This document shows positions 54,631 to 64,000 of a stretch of DNA of 64,000 nucleotides, one piece after another. The notes under the pieces are model-generated. The model had not been told where the DNA came from, made no database searches, and was given only the letters and a program-made list of their open reading frames with translations. Source of the DNA: Brevundimonas sp. EYE_349 (GTDB lineage: Bacteria; Pseudomonadota; Alphaproteobacteria; Caulobacterales; Caulobacteraceae); assembly GCF_023147505.1 (NCBI RefSeq), contig NZ_JAHXPB010000006.1, positions 1 to 64,000 of the forward strand, given 5' to 3'. The position numbers and the translations under genes were made by a program. How positions within the stretch are numbered: position 1 is the first letter of the stretch; every line of letters starts with the position of its first letter.

Positions 54631-55935
54631 ATGAGCGACCACGAGAGCACCTACGTCCCGAAGACGGGCGTCGAGAAATGGCTGGACAGCCGTCTGCCGA
54701 TCATTCGCTTTGGCGCGGACTATATGTCCCTGCCGACGCCCAGGAACCTGAACTACTGGTGGACCTTCGGCGGCATCCTGGCCCTGTGCCTGGTGACCCA
54801 GATCGTCACCGGCATCGTTCTGGCCATGCACTATACGCCCAACGTCGACCTGGCCTTCGCCTCGGTCGAGCGCATCATGCGCGACGTCAACGGCGGCTGG
54901 CTGATCCGTTACGTCCACGCCAACGGGGCGTCGATGTTCTTCATCGCGGTCTATCTGCACATGCTGCGGGGCCTGTACTACGGTTCCTACAAGGCGCCGC
55001 GTGAGATGATCTGGATCATCGGCTGCGTGATCTTCTTCCTGATGATCGCCACCGCCTTCCTGGGCTACGTCTTGCCATGGGGCCAGATGTCCTTCTGGGG
55101 CGCCGAGGTCATCACCAATCTGATCGGAGCCATCCCCGGCGTCGGCGAGCCGATCCTGATCTGGCTGCGCGGCGGCCCGGCGATCGACAATGCGACGCTG
55201 AACCGCTTCTTCTCGCTGCACTATCTGCTGCCGTTCGCCATCCTGGGCTGCGTCGTCCTGCACCTGTGGGCGCTGCACGCGGCGGGTCAGAACAATCCGG
55301 TCGGCATCCTGATCCCCAAGGATCGTCAGGCCAAGGACACGCTGCCCTTCCATCCGTATTTCACGGTCAAGGACGGGTTCGCCATCATCCTGTTCCTGAT
55401 CCTGTTCGCGATCTTCGTCTTCTATCAGCCGAACGCCCTGGGCCACGCCGACAACTATATCCCGGCCAACCCGCTGCAGACGCCGGCGCACATCGTGCCC
55501 GAGTGGTACATGCTGCCCTTCTACGCGATCCTGCGCGCCATCCCCGACAAGTTCGGCGGCGTGGTGGCGATGTTCAGCGCCATCGGCGTGCTGTTCGTCC
55601 TGCCTTGGCTGGATACGTCCAAGGTGCGCTCCATGCGCTATCGCCCGACGATGAAGGTGTTCTTCATCATCTTCCTGGTGGTCGGCGTGGGCCTTGGCTG
55701 GTGCGGCGGGCAACTGCCGGACGCCCATGTGATCGGGTCGTTCAAGACCTTCACCCTCTTCGACGGCGACCTGAACAGCTATCTGTGGCTGACGCGCCTG
55801 TTCACCCTCTACTATTTTGTCTTCTTCCTGGTGATCATGCCCTTGGTCGGCCTGAAGGAGCAGCCGCTGCCGATCCCGGCGACCATTTCCGAGCCGGTGC
55901 TGACTGGCGCGGACGCCGTCGAGCACAAGGGGTGA
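54631..55935 (+). CDS. petB: cytochrome b subunit of the bc1 complex
   Basis: A 434-residue eight-helix protein. It carries the haem-ligating histidine pairs ([19 protein letters not shown] and [18 protein letters not shown]) and the Qo motif [13 protein letters not shown]. It oxidises ubiquinol and moves protons in the Q cycle. Starts 15 bases after petA. Confidence 0.96.
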   Translation: MSDHESTYVPKTGVEKWLDSRLPIIRFGADYMSLPTPRNLNYWWTFGGILALCLVTQIVTGIVLAMHYTPNVDLAFASVERIMRDVNGGWLIRYVHANGASMFFIAVYLHMLRGLYYGSYKAPREMIWIIGCVIFFLMIATAFLGYVLPWGQMSFWGAEVITNLIGAIPGVGEPILIWLRGGPAIDNATLNRFFSLHYLLPFAILGCVVLHLWALHAAGQNNPVGILIPKDRQAKDTLPFHPYFTVKDGFAIILFLILFAIFVFYQPNALGHADNYIPANPLQTPAHIVPEWYMLPFYAILRAIPDKFGGVVAMFSAIGVLFVLPWLDTSKVRSMRYRPTMKVFFIIFLVVGVGLGWCGGQLPDAHVIGSFKTFTLFDGDLNSYLWLTRLFTLYYFVFFLVIMPLVGLKEQPLPIPATISEPVLTGADAVEHKG

Positions 55936-55940
55936 GGGGC

Positions 55941-56816
55941 ATGACGATCGGAACCAAGACCATGTCGTTCAAGACGATCATCGCCTCGGCCGCTGTCGCC
56001 CTGGGCCTGATGGCGGGCGCCGCGCCCGCCCTGGCCTCGGGCGGGGCCGCGCATCCGCGCTCGGGCGGGTTCAGCTTCGAAGGGCCGTTCGGCACATATG
56101 ACCAGGGCCAGCTTCAACGCGGCTACAAGGTCTATCACGAGGTCTGCGCCGCCTGTCACAGCATGAACCTGATGCACTATCGGAACCTGGGCGACCGTCA
56201 TGGGCCGTTCTGGAATCCCAAGTATCCGAACCCGAACGACAACCCGGTCGTGAAGGCCCTGGCTAAGGAAGTGCAGGTCGGCGACATCGACAGCGAGACC
56301 GGCGAAGCGATCCAGCGCGACGCCACTCCCGCCGACAAGTTCCGCGCCCCTTATCCGAACGCGACGGCGGCGGCGGCGGGCAACGGCGGGGCGGCCCCGC
56401 CCGACCTGTCGGTGATGGCCAAGGCCCGTCACGACGGCGCCAACTACATCTATTCGCTGCTGTCGGGTTATCGGAACCCGCCGGCGGGCCTGACCATCCG
56501 CGACGGTCAGCACTACAACCCCTATATGGCCGGCGACCTGACGCCGTTCTGGGACGAGACCAAGGGCCATGTGCCGCCCGGCGGCTTCATCGCCATGCCG
56601 CCGCCGCTGCAGAACGGCCAGGTCACCTATGACGACGGTTCGCCCCAAACGGTGGACCAGTACGCCAAAGACGTCGCCGCCTTCATCGCCTGGACCTCGG
56701 AACCCAAGATGGTGGAGCGGAAACAGGCCGGCTTCGGCGTGTTGATCTATCTGCTGATCTTCGCGGGCGTCACCTACGCCGCCTATCGCCGCATCTGGAA
56801 GGGCGTCGCCCACTAA
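55941..56816 (+). CDS. petC: cytochrome c1 subunit of the bc1 complex
   Basis: A 291-residue haem protein: signal peptide (to about residue 33), haem motif CAACH (C69, C72, H73), probable axial Met in GFIAMPPPL, and a C-terminal membrane helix (FGVLIYLLIFAGVTYAAYRRIW, split at 20). Passes electrons to a soluble or membrane cytochrome c. Five bases after petB; ends at a strong terminator. Confidence 0.95.
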   Translation: MTIGTKTMSFKTIIASAAVALGLMAGAAPALASGGAAHPRSGGFSFEGPFGTYDQGQLQRGYKVYHEVCAACHSMNLMHYRNLGDRHGPFWNPKYPNPNDNPVVKALAKEVQVGDIDSETGEAIQRDATPADKFRAPYPNATAAAAGNGGAAPPDLSVMAKARHDGANYIYSLLSGYRNPPAGLTIRDGQHYNPYMAGDLTPFWDETKGHVPPGGFIAMPPPLQNGQVTYDDGSPQTVDQYAKDVAAFIAWTSEPKMVERKQAGFGVLIYLLIFAGVTYAAYRRIWKGVAH

Positions 56817-56841
56817 AGCGGCCGCAAGGCCGAAATCCTTG

Positions 56842-56872
56842 AGCCCGTCGAAGTTCGCTTCGGCGGGCTTTT
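56842..56872 (+). terminator. rho-independent terminator after petABC
   Basis: A 12-bp stem AGCCCGTCGAAG/CTTCGGCGGGCT (one wobble) with a TTCG loop and a run of T residues. Confidence 0.9.
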
Positions 56873-56961
56873 CGTTTGCGACGATTGGCCCGCGACACGG
56901 AATCGACACGATGGGTTCCGCCGCCTAGGGTCCGCTATCGTTTCCGGCTGTGGGGCCCTTC

Positions 56962-58629
56962 ATGCGTTTCGTCTCTTCCTTCGCCGCCATGCTGTTGGCC
57001 GGCGCCGCCCTGTCGGCCTGTGCGACCGCGCCAAATCCTGCGGCGGTCCATGCCGTTCCCGCCTTCGATGCGGCGCGCATCTCGCAGGACATCAAGACCC
57101 TGTCGGACGACAGTTTCGAGGGGCGCGGCATCGCCACCCCGGCGGAAGAGAAGGTCATCCGCTATCTGAGCGAAGGCTACGCCGCCGCCGGCTTCCAGCC
57201 GGGCGGGCCGAATGGTCAGTGGACACAGGACGTGATCCTGAACCGTTTCGTCCAGTCCAACGTCCACGCCTCGCTGAAGCTGGGCGACTGGACCCTGCCG
57301 ATGACCCAAGGGCGCGAGGTGGCGATCTCGACCCGCCGCCCGGCCCAGCACGTCAGCCTGAAGGATGCCCCGCTGGTCTTCGTCGGCTACGGCATCAAGG
57401 CGCCCGAGCGGAACTGGGACGACTTCAAGGGTCAGGACCTGCGCGGCAAGATCCTGGTCGTGCTGGTCAATGACGCCGACTTCGAGGAGCCGGCGCTGAA
57501 CACCTTCGGCGGCAAGGCCATGACCTATTACGGGCGCTGGACCTACAAATACGAGGAGGCGGCGCGCCAGGGCGCGGCGGGCGTGTTGATCGTCCATGAG
57601 ACGGCGCCGGCGTCCTATGGCTGGCAGACGGTGGCCAACTCCTGGGGCGTGCCCCAGTTCGACATCCTGCGCCAGAACGCCGCCGCCGAGCGCGTGCCGA
57701 TGGAGGGCTGGGTCCAACGTGACGTGGCCGTCGATCTGTTCCGCCGCGCCGGTCTGGATTTCGAGGCTCTGAAGGTCAAGGCGCGCAGCCGCGACTTCCA
57801 GCCCGTCGCCCTGACAGGGGCGTCCTTCTCGACCGAGTTCGACGTGGCGACCAACCAGGTCACCAGCCACAATGTCATCGCCCGCCTGCCGGGCGCGACC
57901 CACCCGGACGAGACGGTCCTCTACACCGCCCACTGGGATCACATCGGCATGGGCGAGCCGGACGCCACCGGCGACCGCATCTTCAACGGGGCGGTGGACA
58001 ACGCCTCGGGCACGGCGGGCCTGCTGGAACTGGCGCGAATGTTCGGTCGCGCGCCGCGCACCGAACGCTCCATCGTCATGATCAGCTTCACCGGCGAGGA
58101 AAGCGGCCTGCTGGGTTCGGAATACTATGCGGTGAACCCGGTCTATCCGCTGGCCAAGACAGTCGGTGGCTTCAACATGGATTCGATGAACGTCTATGGG
58201 CGCGTCACGGGCCTGGGCGTCACCGGATACGGCCAGTCGGATTTCGACGAGCGGCTGGCGGCGGCGATCCAGCCGCAGGGGCGGACCCTGGTTCCCGATC
58301 ACGAGAACGCGGCCGGCACCTATTATCGCTCGGACCACTTCCCCCTGGCCAAGCGCGGCGTGCCGATGGCCTATGCCGGAAGCCGTGGCGACTTCCGCGA
58401 CGCGCCGATCGCCGCGCGCGAGGCGGCGAGGGCGGAGTATGGGGCCAAACGTTATCACCAGGCGGCGGACGAGTGGTCGCCGGACTGGGACTATCGCGGC
58501 ATGATCGAGGACCTGCAGGTCTTCTACGACGTCGGCCGCGCCCTGGCTGAAAGCCGCGACTGGCCGCAGTGGAAGCCGGGATCGGAGTTCGGGCCGGTGC
58601 GGGCGACCACGGCGTCAGAGCGTCGCTGA
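56962..58629 (+). CDS. M28-family metallopeptidase lipoprotein
   Basis: A 555-residue peptidase anchored in the envelope (lipobox LSAC at the end of MRFVSSFAAMLLAGAALSAC). A PA-like insert (about 130-250) is followed by the M28 zinc domain: HWDH in YTAHWDHIGMG, DNASG, GEESG, and the final His in SDHFPLAKRG. A likely aminopeptidase. It is a tandem paralogue of the next gene; the start at 56962 begins the lipoprotein signal. Confidence 0.85.
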   Translation: MRFVSSFAAMLLAGAALSACATAPNPAAVHAVPAFDAARISQDIKTLSDDSFEGRGIATPAEEKVIRYLSEGYAAAGFQPGGPNGQWTQDVILNRFVQSNVHASLKLGDWTLPMTQGREVAISTRRPAQHVSLKDAPLVFVGYGIKAPERNWDDFKGQDLRGKILVVLVNDADFEEPALNTFGGKAMTYYGRWTYKYEEAARQGAAGVLIVHETAPASYGWQTVANSWGVPQFDILRQNAAAERVPMEGWVQRDVAVDLFRRAGLDFEALKVKARSRDFQPVALTGASFSTEFDVATNQVTSHNVIARLPGATHPDETVLYTAHWDHIGMGEPDATGDRIFNGAVDNASGTAGLLELARMFGRAPRTERSIVMISFTGEESGLLGSEYYAVNPVYPLAKTVGGFNMDSMNVYGRVTGLGVTGYGQSDFDERLAAAIQPQGRTLVPDHENAAGTYYRSDHFPLAKRGVPMAYAGSRGDFRDAPIAAREAARAEYGAKRYHQAADEWSPDWDYRGMIEDLQVFYDVGRALAESRDWPQWKPGSEFGPVRATTASERR

Positions 58630-58703
58630 TTTCCGCACAGTGTTTGGGGCGGGGCGGGGAGGCATCTCCGTCCCGTTCGCCGTTTTCGTATCGAGTTAAG
58701 CCT

Positions 58704-60345
58704 ATGATCCTTCGTCGTTCCCCCTTCGTGGCCTTTGCGGCCCTGGCGCTGGCCGCCTGCGCCACCGCGCCGGTCCCTGCGCCGCGCCAAGCGGCGGACG
58801 CCTTCGCCGCCGCCTCGGCCGCGACGCCACAGTTCAGCGCAGCGCCTGTCGGACCACATCAAATACCTGGCGTCGGACGAGTTGGAGGGACGGTTCCCCG
58901 GCTTGGTCGGCGAACGGCTGACCCTGGCCTATCTGCAGGCGCAATATGAGGCGATGGGGCTGGAACCGGGCGGTCGCGACGGATCGTGGCTGCAGCCGGT
59001 CGATCTGCTGCGGTTCACGCCTGAGCGGGCGCCGACGGCGGCCTGGACGGGGGCGGACGGTGCGCGCCACGTGCTGACCTCGGGCGCCGACATCACCTTG
59101 CGCGCCGGGGCGGCCGATCCGGCGGTCAGGATCGCGGGCGCGCCGCTGGTCTTCGCCGGCTATGGCGTTTCCGGCCCGATATGGGACGACTATGGCGCGG
59201 CCGACCTGACCGGCAAGATCGTCGTCGTGCTGCGCGGGCAGCCGGCCAGCATGGGGGCGGACCCCAACTTCTACGGCTCGACGACCCACAAGATGCAGGA
59301 GGCGCTGAAGCGCGGGGCGGTGGGGGTCATCACCCTGCAGGAGCAGGACGGCCGCTGGCGCCGGGCCGTGGCTGGCGCGACCCGACCGCAAATGACGATC
59401 AAGGGCGCCCAGGACGCGCGGTTCACCGGATCGATCAACATGGCGGCGGCCACGGCCATCGGCGGCCCGGTGCTGGAGACGGCTCTGGCGCGGGCCAAGA
59501 CCGGCGCCCTGGGCGGCGCGGTGGATTTGGGCGCACGTCTGGACGTGGATATCGCCGAAACCACCGAAGTCATCCACTCCAACAACCTGCTGGCCAAGAT
59601 TTCCGGCACGGAGCGGCCGGGCGAATATGTCTTCTATTCCGCCCACTGGGATCACGTCGGCAAGGCCAAGACGCCCAACGCCGAGGGCGACGACATCTTC
59701 AACGGCGCCTGGGACAATGCGTCAGGCACCGCCGGCCTGATCGAGATGGCTCGGGCGTTCAAGGCGGGGCCGGCCCCGAAGCGCACCGTGGTCTTCCTGC
59801 ACGTCACGGCCGAGGAGCAGGGGCTGCTGGGGTCCGAAGCCTATGCCGCCGATCCGGTCTATCCGCTGGCCAGGACGGCGGCGGACATCAACATCGACAT
59901 GCTGCCCTTCACGCCCGCGACGCGGGACGTGGCGGTGTTCGGCGTCGGCAAGTCGGAGTTGGAGGACATCCTGGGGCGGTTCGCCGCCGTGCAGGGGCGG
60001 GTGGTGACAGGAGACGGCTATCCCGAGGAAGGCTTCTACTACCGCTCGGACCACTTCAACTTCGCGGCGGGCGGGGTGCCGGCCCTGATGCCGTGGACCG
60101 GGCGCGATTTCATCGAGGGCGGGATCGAAGCGGGCAAGCCCTATTACGAGGGGCAGATGGAGCGCTATTACCACAAGCTGACCGACGAATGGCGGGCCGA
60201 CTATGATTTCACGGCGGCCCTGCAGAACCTGGACCTGCTGTATCGGCTGGGCCTGACCGTGGCGGACAGCGAAAGCTGGCCCGCCTGGAAGCCCACGGCC
60301 GAGTTCAACGCCATCCGGGACCGCACGGCCGACCAGCGGCGGTAG
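58704..60345 (+). pseudogene. M28-family peptidase lipoprotein with a frame break near the start
   Basis: A second M28 enzyme. A lipoprotein signal begins at the ATG at 58704 (MILRRSPFVAFAALALAAC) and reads as far as TPQFS. The peptidase itself continues in the next frame from about 58845 (LSDHIKYLASDELEGRFPG on) to 60345, with HWDH, DNASG and SDHF zinc motifs intact. One extra base, or two missing, at about 58838-58844 would explain it. Without correction no signal peptide is joined to the enzyme. It is either a true mutation or a sequencing error. Confidence 0.85.
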
Positions 60346-60348
60346 GCG

Positions 60349-61779
60349 TCAGGCCGCGCCGAAGGGGTAGGGGCTGACAGACTTGGACCAGTCGTCGACG
60401 GCCAGCGGGCGGTCGATGGGGGCCGCGGCGCGTTCGGCGCAGGGGTGGCGGTGGCACAGGCGGCAGGCCGGGCCGATGGGCGTCACGTCCGGGCTGTCCA
60501 GGTCCAGGCCGCGCGCGTAGGCCAGGCGATGGGCGTGGCGCAGTTCGCAACCCAGGCCCACGGCCAGGTCGTGGCTCTCGCCATAGCCGTCGTGACCCTG
60601 GCGCTCGACCGTGCGGGCGAAGGTGAACCAGCGATTGCCGTCCGGCGTCTCGATGATCTGGGTGACAATCCGGCCCGGCGTGCGGAAGGCCGAATGCAGT
60701 CGCCAGCGCGGGCAGGCGCCGCCGAAACGCGAAAACGGAAAGGCCCCGGCCGCATAGCGTTTGGAGATATTGCCCGCCTGATCCACCCGCATCAGGAAGA
60801 AGGGCACGCCCCGCGCGGTGGGGCGCGACAGGGTGGTCAGTCGGTGCGCCGCCTGTTCGTAGCTGACGCCGAACCGTGCCTGAAGCCGGGCCAGATCGTA
60901 ACCGCCGTCCTCGGCCGCCCGCTGGAAGGCGGCGTAGGGCATCAGGACGGCGGCGGCCAGGGTGTTGGTCAGGGCGACCTTCAGCAGGGCGCGGGTGGCG
61001 GCGTCGGGCGCGCCGGACGCCTCGACCATCTGGTGCAGGGCCGGACCCTGTTCGACAAGGGCCAGTTGATAGGCGATGGCGAAGGCGCGTGACGACGGGC
61101 CCAGCGTCTCCGACAGCAGCAGGCGACGGCGGTGCAGGTCGTAGCGGCGCGTCCATTCCACCATGACCTCGGCGGGCAGGGTGCGGACGCCCAGATCGTG
61201 GCGTGCGGCCAGACGCTGGCGCGCGGCGGGTTCAAAGCCATCGGCGTGGACCGGCGCCTCGGCCGCCAGGGTCTCGGCCAGGGCCTCGCCCATCTGGTCC
61301 AGGTCGGGGAAGTGGTTGCCGCGCGACTGGATATATTCCCGCACCCAGTCGGCGGGGCTGGATTCGATCAGGCCTTCTCCGGTCTCGGCGGCGGCGCGGG
61401 CCTTGGCGCGGCCGTCGTCGAACGCCTGATAGAGTCGGAGCAGGGCGTCGGCGACGCCGGGCGCCTCTTCCAGCAAGCGCACCAGCTCATGCCGGGGGGC
61501 GGACAGACCCTTGAACAGGGGGTCGGCCAAGACCTCCGTCAGGCGCGCCTCGTCAGCCGCGCCCGCCTGGTTCAGGCTGCGCAGATCGACATCGTAGGTG
61601 TCGGCCAGCCGCAGCAGAAGCTGGGCCGAGACGGGTCGTTGGTTCCGCTCTATGTGATTGAGATAGCTGGGAGAAAAGCCCAGGTCGGCGGCCATGGCCG
61701 TTTGAGTCAGGGCAAGGTCGCGCCGCAGGCGCTTCAGCCGGGCGCCGAGGAACAGTTTTCGGTCGGCGGAGGCGTCCAT
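60349..61779 (-). CDS. ScfR-family acyl-CoA regulator next to isocitrate lyase (RamB/AceR-like)
   Basis: A 476-residue paralogue of the PccR-like protein at 28576-30012. XRE helix-turn-helix (LKRLRRDLALTQTAMAADLG, then SPSYLNHIERNQRPVS), a middle helical region, and the C-terminal ScfR domain with the cysteine pairs (CELRHA, CRLCHRHPC). ScfR proteins control short-chain acyl-CoA pathways, and the divergent target here is aceA. It probably senses an acetyl-CoA or glyoxylate-cycle signal; inference. Confidence 0.85.
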   Translation of the reverse strand: MDASADRKLFLGARLKRLRRDLALTQTAMAADLGFSPSYLNHIERNQRPVSAQLLLRLADTYDVDLRSLNQAGAADEARLTEVLADPLFKGLSAPRHELVRLLEEAPGVADALLRLYQAFDDGRAKARAAAETGEGLIESSPADWVREYIQSRGNHFPDLDQMGEALAETLAAEAPVHADGFEPAARQRLAARHDLGVRTLPAEVMVEWTRRYDLHRRRLLLSETLGPSSRAFAIAYQLALVEQGPALHQMVEASGAPDAATRALLKVALTNTLAAAVLMPYAAFQRAAEDGGYDLARLQARFGVSYEQAAHRLTTLSRPTARGVPFFLMRVDQAGNISKRYAAGAFPFSRFGGACPRWRLHSAFRTPGRIVTQIIETPDGNRWFTFARTVERQGHDGYGESHDLAVGLGCELRHAHRLAYARGLDLDSPDVTPIGPACRLCHRHPCAERAAAPIDRPLAVDDWSKSVSPYPFGAA

Positions 61780-61789
61780 ACGTGCAGAA

Positions 61790-61829
61790 TGTCACAACAT
61801 GACTGATTGTGCAAAGTCGTGTTGTGACA
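61790..61829. promoter_or_regulatory. 40-base inverted repeat between ScfR regulator and aceA, probable operator
   Basis: Arms TGTCACAACATGACT (61790-61804) and AGTCGTGTTGTGACA (61815-61829) pair at 14 of 15 positions. The spacer contains TTGTGCAA. It differs from the TTTGCAAA sites at pccB. It begins 11 bases from the regulator start codon. Confidence 0.7.
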
Positions 61830-61936
61830 AAGTGACTTATATATGGTGGTTCGCGCTGTGTCATTCGTGACTTCGCCGTGTTCTTGTCTCCGAGACGGCG
61901 GCTGCGGCCGCGCCTTTCCCAGAGACGAGTTCGACC

Positions 61937-63217
61937 ATGACCACCTTCGCCGACCTGGTTCCTTCGCCCGCCGGCCGCTTCGACGGCATCGAGCGCCCCT
62001 ATACGCCAGAGGACGTCCTGCGCCTGCGCGGTTCGGTGCCGGTCACCCATACGCTGGCCGAGCGGGGCGCGAACCGCCTGTGGGAGCTGCTGCACACCGA
62101 GCCCTTCATCAACGCCCTGGGCGCCGTCACCGGCAATCAGGCGATGCAGATGGTTCGCGCGGGTCTGAAGGCGATCTATCTGTCGGGCTGGCAGGTCGCG
62201 GCGGACGCCAATACGGCGGGCGCCATGTACCCCGACCAGTCGCTGTATCCGGCCAACGCCGCGCCGGAACTGTGCCGCCGCATCAACCGCACCCTGCAAC
62301 GCGCTGACCAGATCGAGCACGCCGAGGGCGGAGCCAAGCGCGACTGGTTCGCCCCCATCGTCGCGGACGCCGAGGCCGGTTTCGGCGGCCCGCTGAACAG
62401 CTTCGAGATCATGAAGGCCTTCATCGAGGCGGGCGCCGCGGGCGTCCATTTCGAGGACCAACTGGCGTCGGAGAAGAAGTGCGGACACCTGGGCGGCAAG
62501 GTGCTGATCCCCACCCAGGCGCATGAGCGCAACCTGGTCGCCGCGCGCCTGGCCGCCGACGTCATGGGCACGCCGACCATCACGGTCGCCCGCACCGACG
62601 CCGAATCGGCCCAGCTGATCACCTCGGACATCGATGAGCGCGACCAGCCCTTCATCGACCGCGAGAACCGCACGCCCGAGGGCTTCTTCCGCCTGAAGGA
62701 AGGCACGGGCCTGGACCACTGCATCGCGCGCGGCCTGTCCTACGCCAATATCGCCGACCTGCTGTGGTGGGAGACCAGCCACCCGGATCTGGACGACGCG
62801 AAGAAGTTCGCGGAAGCCGTGCAGAAGAAGCATCCGGGCAAGCTGATGGCCTACAACTGCTCGCCGTCGTTCAACTGGGAGGCCAAGCTGGACAAGGCCA
62901 CCATCGCCAAGTTCCAGCGCGAGTTGGGGGCCATGGGCTACAAGTTCCAGTTCGTGACCCTGGCGGGCTTCCACGCCCTGAACAACTCGATGTTCGAGCT
63001 GGCGGACGGTTATCGCGACAACGGCATGGCGGCCTATTCGGAGCTGCAACAGCGCGAGTTCGCCAACGAGGCGCGCGGCTACACCGCCACCCGCCATCAG
63101 CGCGAAGTCGGCACCGGCTATTTCGACCAGGTCGCCACGGTCATCTCCAACGGCACATCGTCGACCACGGCGCTGAAGGACTCGACCGAGACCGCCCAGT
63201 TCACCACCGCGGCTTAA
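61937..63217 (+). CDS. aceA: isocitrate lyase
   Basis: A 426-residue glyoxylate-shunt enzyme that cleaves isocitrate to succinate and glyoxylate. Catalytic motif KKCGHLGGK with the Cys general acid, plus [10 protein letters not shown] and the N-terminal [22 protein letters not shown], clipped here to the key part. Divergent from the ScfR regulator. No malate synthase gene lies in this window. Confidence 0.96.
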   Translation: MTTFADLVPSPAGRFDGIERPYTPEDVLRLRGSVPVTHTLAERGANRLWELLHTEPFINALGAVTGNQAMQMVRAGLKAIYLSGWQVAADANTAGAMYPDQSLYPANAAPELCRRINRTLQRADQIEHAEGGAKRDWFAPIVADAEAGFGGPLNSFEIMKAFIEAGAAGVHFEDQLASEKKCGHLGGKVLIPTQAHERNLVAARLAADVMGTPTITVARTDAESAQLITSDIDERDQPFIDRENRTPEGFFRLKEGTGLDHCIARGLSYANIADLLWWETSHPDLDDAKKFAEAVQKKHPGKLMAYNCSPSFNWEAKLDKATIAKFQRELGAMGYKFQFVTLAGFHALNNSMFELADGYRDNGMAAYSELQQREFANEARGYTATRHQREVGTGYFDQVATVISNGTSSTTALKDSTETAQFTTAA

Positions 63218-63237
63218 TCAGAAAAGGAACCGCACAA

Positions 63238-63447
63238 ATGGAACCGCTGACCCGAACCGAAGCCATCATCGACTTCTGCCTGGCGCCCCTGGCGCTCGAC
63301 AGCGGTACGGAGGCCGAACGCGAAGTGCGTCGTCGCATGACGCACGTGCTGCGAACCTATCAGTCCAAGACCGCGACGCCGGTCGCCGTGGACTTCTCGT
63401 CCATGCCGTCGCAGGTCATCAACGAGGCGGCCCACGGCTACGAATAG
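63238..63447 (+). CDS. small acidic protein downstream of aceA, unknown function
   Basis: A 69-residue protein that begins at the ATG at 63238 (EPLTRTEAIIDFCLAPLALD) with GGAAC upstream and ends just before a terminator. Composition is acidic and amphipathic, with a possible helix at 8-35. It follows aceA by 20 bases, so it is probably co-transcribed. I do not recognise a domain. Confidence 0.65.
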   Translation: MEPLTRTEAIIDFCLAPLALDSGTEAEREVRRRMTHVLRTYQSKTATPVAVDFSSMPSQVINEAAHGYE

Positions 63448-63463
63448 GCCGCCGCGTATGAAA

Positions 63464-63498
63464 AAAAGGCCCGTCCCGAGCGATCGGGGCGGGCCTTT
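63464..63498 (+). terminator. rho-independent terminator after the aceA operon
   Basis: A 13-bp stem AGGCCCGTCCCGA/TCGGGGCGGGCCT (one wobble) with a GCGA loop, flanked by A and T runs. It probably also serves the convergent gene that ends at 63521. Confidence 0.85.
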
Positions 63499-63520
63499 CG
63501 TCGTTCGTGATCGGGCGACC

Positions 63521-64000
63521 TTAGCGGGTGGTCGGGCCGGTGTTCAGCGATTGAGTGGTGGCGACGGCCGGCGTTGCGGCCGGGGCCGATGTCTGGGCCG
63601 GCGCCACAGCGGCGACGGGCGTGCGGGCCGGGGCGCCGGTTTCCTGGGGATCGCCGACGATGATGGTGGTGATCTGGGTGGCCTCGGTGGTGCAGGTCGC
63701 CAGATCGCGGGTCACGTGACGGCCCAGGCAGAAGATGTCCTCATAGCTGGGACGCGAGGCGGCCAAGCATTGGAACAGCATCAATTTGGACATGCTCAAG
63801 CAGAACTCGCTGTTCGGCTCGTGCGTCAGGGCCTCGGTGTTGGCGCGCGCCTCGTCGCCGCCGGCGCCCAGGGCGCCCAGGGCCGCGATGGCCAGCGAAC
63901 GCACGACCGCCGGGGTATAGGGCGGACCCTTGCGCGACGGTTCAAGTCGCAGGCCGGTTCCGCTGTTGCCAGCGGCGAACAGCTGGGCCGATTCCTCGGC
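63521..64000 (-). CDS. partial hypothetical protein, continues past the window end
   Basis: The frame is open from the window edge through 63521. The visible part (160 residues, no N-terminus) has an Ala/Gly-rich hydrophobic stretch (RSLAIAALGALGAGG), then a block with four cysteines (FCLSMSKLMLFQCL, FCLGRHV, ATCTTEA) and a Pro/Ala/Thr-rich tail. The cysteine-rich middle looks like a small secreted or periplasmic domain. I do not recognise the family. Confidence 0.6.
   Translation of the reverse strand, partial: AEESAQLFAAGNSGTGLRLEPSRKGPPYTPAVVRSLAIAALGALGAGGDEARANTEALTHEPNSEFCLSMSKLMLFQCLAASRPSYEDIFCLGRHVTRDLATCTTEATQITTIIVGDPQETGAPARTPVAAVAPAQTSAPAATPAVATTQSLNTGPTTR

Noticed and set aside
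54022..55926. A 634-residue minus-strand frame over petA and petB
   Set aside because: Antisense to the bc1 genes; low-complexity Asp/Val/Gln/His content.

Overview
The window is high-GC DNA with the gene content of an aerobic, oligotrophic alphaproteobacterium. It holds four TonB-dependent receptors (one with its own FecI/FecR pair), Tat-exported enzymes, a fused-operon cytochrome bc1 complex, an FNR-type regulator beside a bd oxidase, and ScfR-family short-chain acyl-CoA regulators. Together this points to Caulobacterales, probably Caulobacteraceae and Brevundimonas-like. The taxonomic call is inference; there is no rRNA here to settle it.

Layout. 1-4.1 kb: initiator tRNA-fMet with a terminator, a Tat-exported metallophosphoesterase and a TonB-dependent receptor. 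4.1-8.1 kb (minus): a FecI sigma, FecR anti-sigma and FecA-like receptor set. 8.4-13.3 kb: a beta-propeller protein, a GT4 glycosyltransferase, a methyltransferase and a receptor that lacks a visible signal peptide. 13.3-21.8 kb: a microaerobic respiration island made of an Fe-S type FNR regulator, cydDC, cydABX (with a 49-residue CydX) and hemN. A perfect FNR box lies in the divergent cydD/cydA promoter region. 22-28.6 kb: an AlaC-type aminotransferase, a DUF808 membrane protein, a PafA-like phosphatase, pyruvate kinase and a frameshifted Gfo/Idh oxidoreductase.

28.6-38.4 kb: a complete propionyl-CoA to succinyl-CoA module. A PccR-like ScfR regulator is divergent from pccB, an unrelated lower-GC secreted protein gene, pccA, mutA, mutB and mce, with an array of TTTGCAAA-like sites between. 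38.5-42.0 kb: an MliC/DUF4232 lipoprotein and the threonine-to-glycine pair kbl and tdh, with a barstar-like gene wedged between them. 42.1-53.9 kb: another TonB receptor, topoisomerase IB, rlmJ, a palindromic intergenic repeat, a glutamine amidotransferase, a divergent YeiH/LysR pair, an SDR, hemF, an M1-like peptidase and trmL. 54.1-56.8 kb: petABC (Rieske, cytochrome b, cytochrome c1). 57-60.3 kb: tandem M28 peptidase lipoproteins, the second with a frame break. 60.3-63.4 kb: a second ScfR regulator divergent from aceA (isocitrate lyase) across a 40-bp inverted repeat, then a conserved-looking small ORF. The window ends inside a partial hypothetical gene.

How the genes work together. Two respiratory branches (bc1 and bd) and two coproporphyrinogen oxidases (HemF uses O2, HemN does not) allow growth across oxygen levels, with FNR the likely switch. 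The propionyl-CoA pathway and isocitrate lyase feed odd-chain, branched and C2 carbon into the TCA cycle, each next to its own ScfR-type regulator. I found no CRISPR array, prophage or insertion sequence. The observations most worth following are the operator arrays of the two ScfR regulators, the alien gene inside the pcc operon, the barstar gene between kbl and tdh, the loss of all four structural-zinc cysteines in Tdh, and two frame breaks that are either pseudogenes or sequencing errors.
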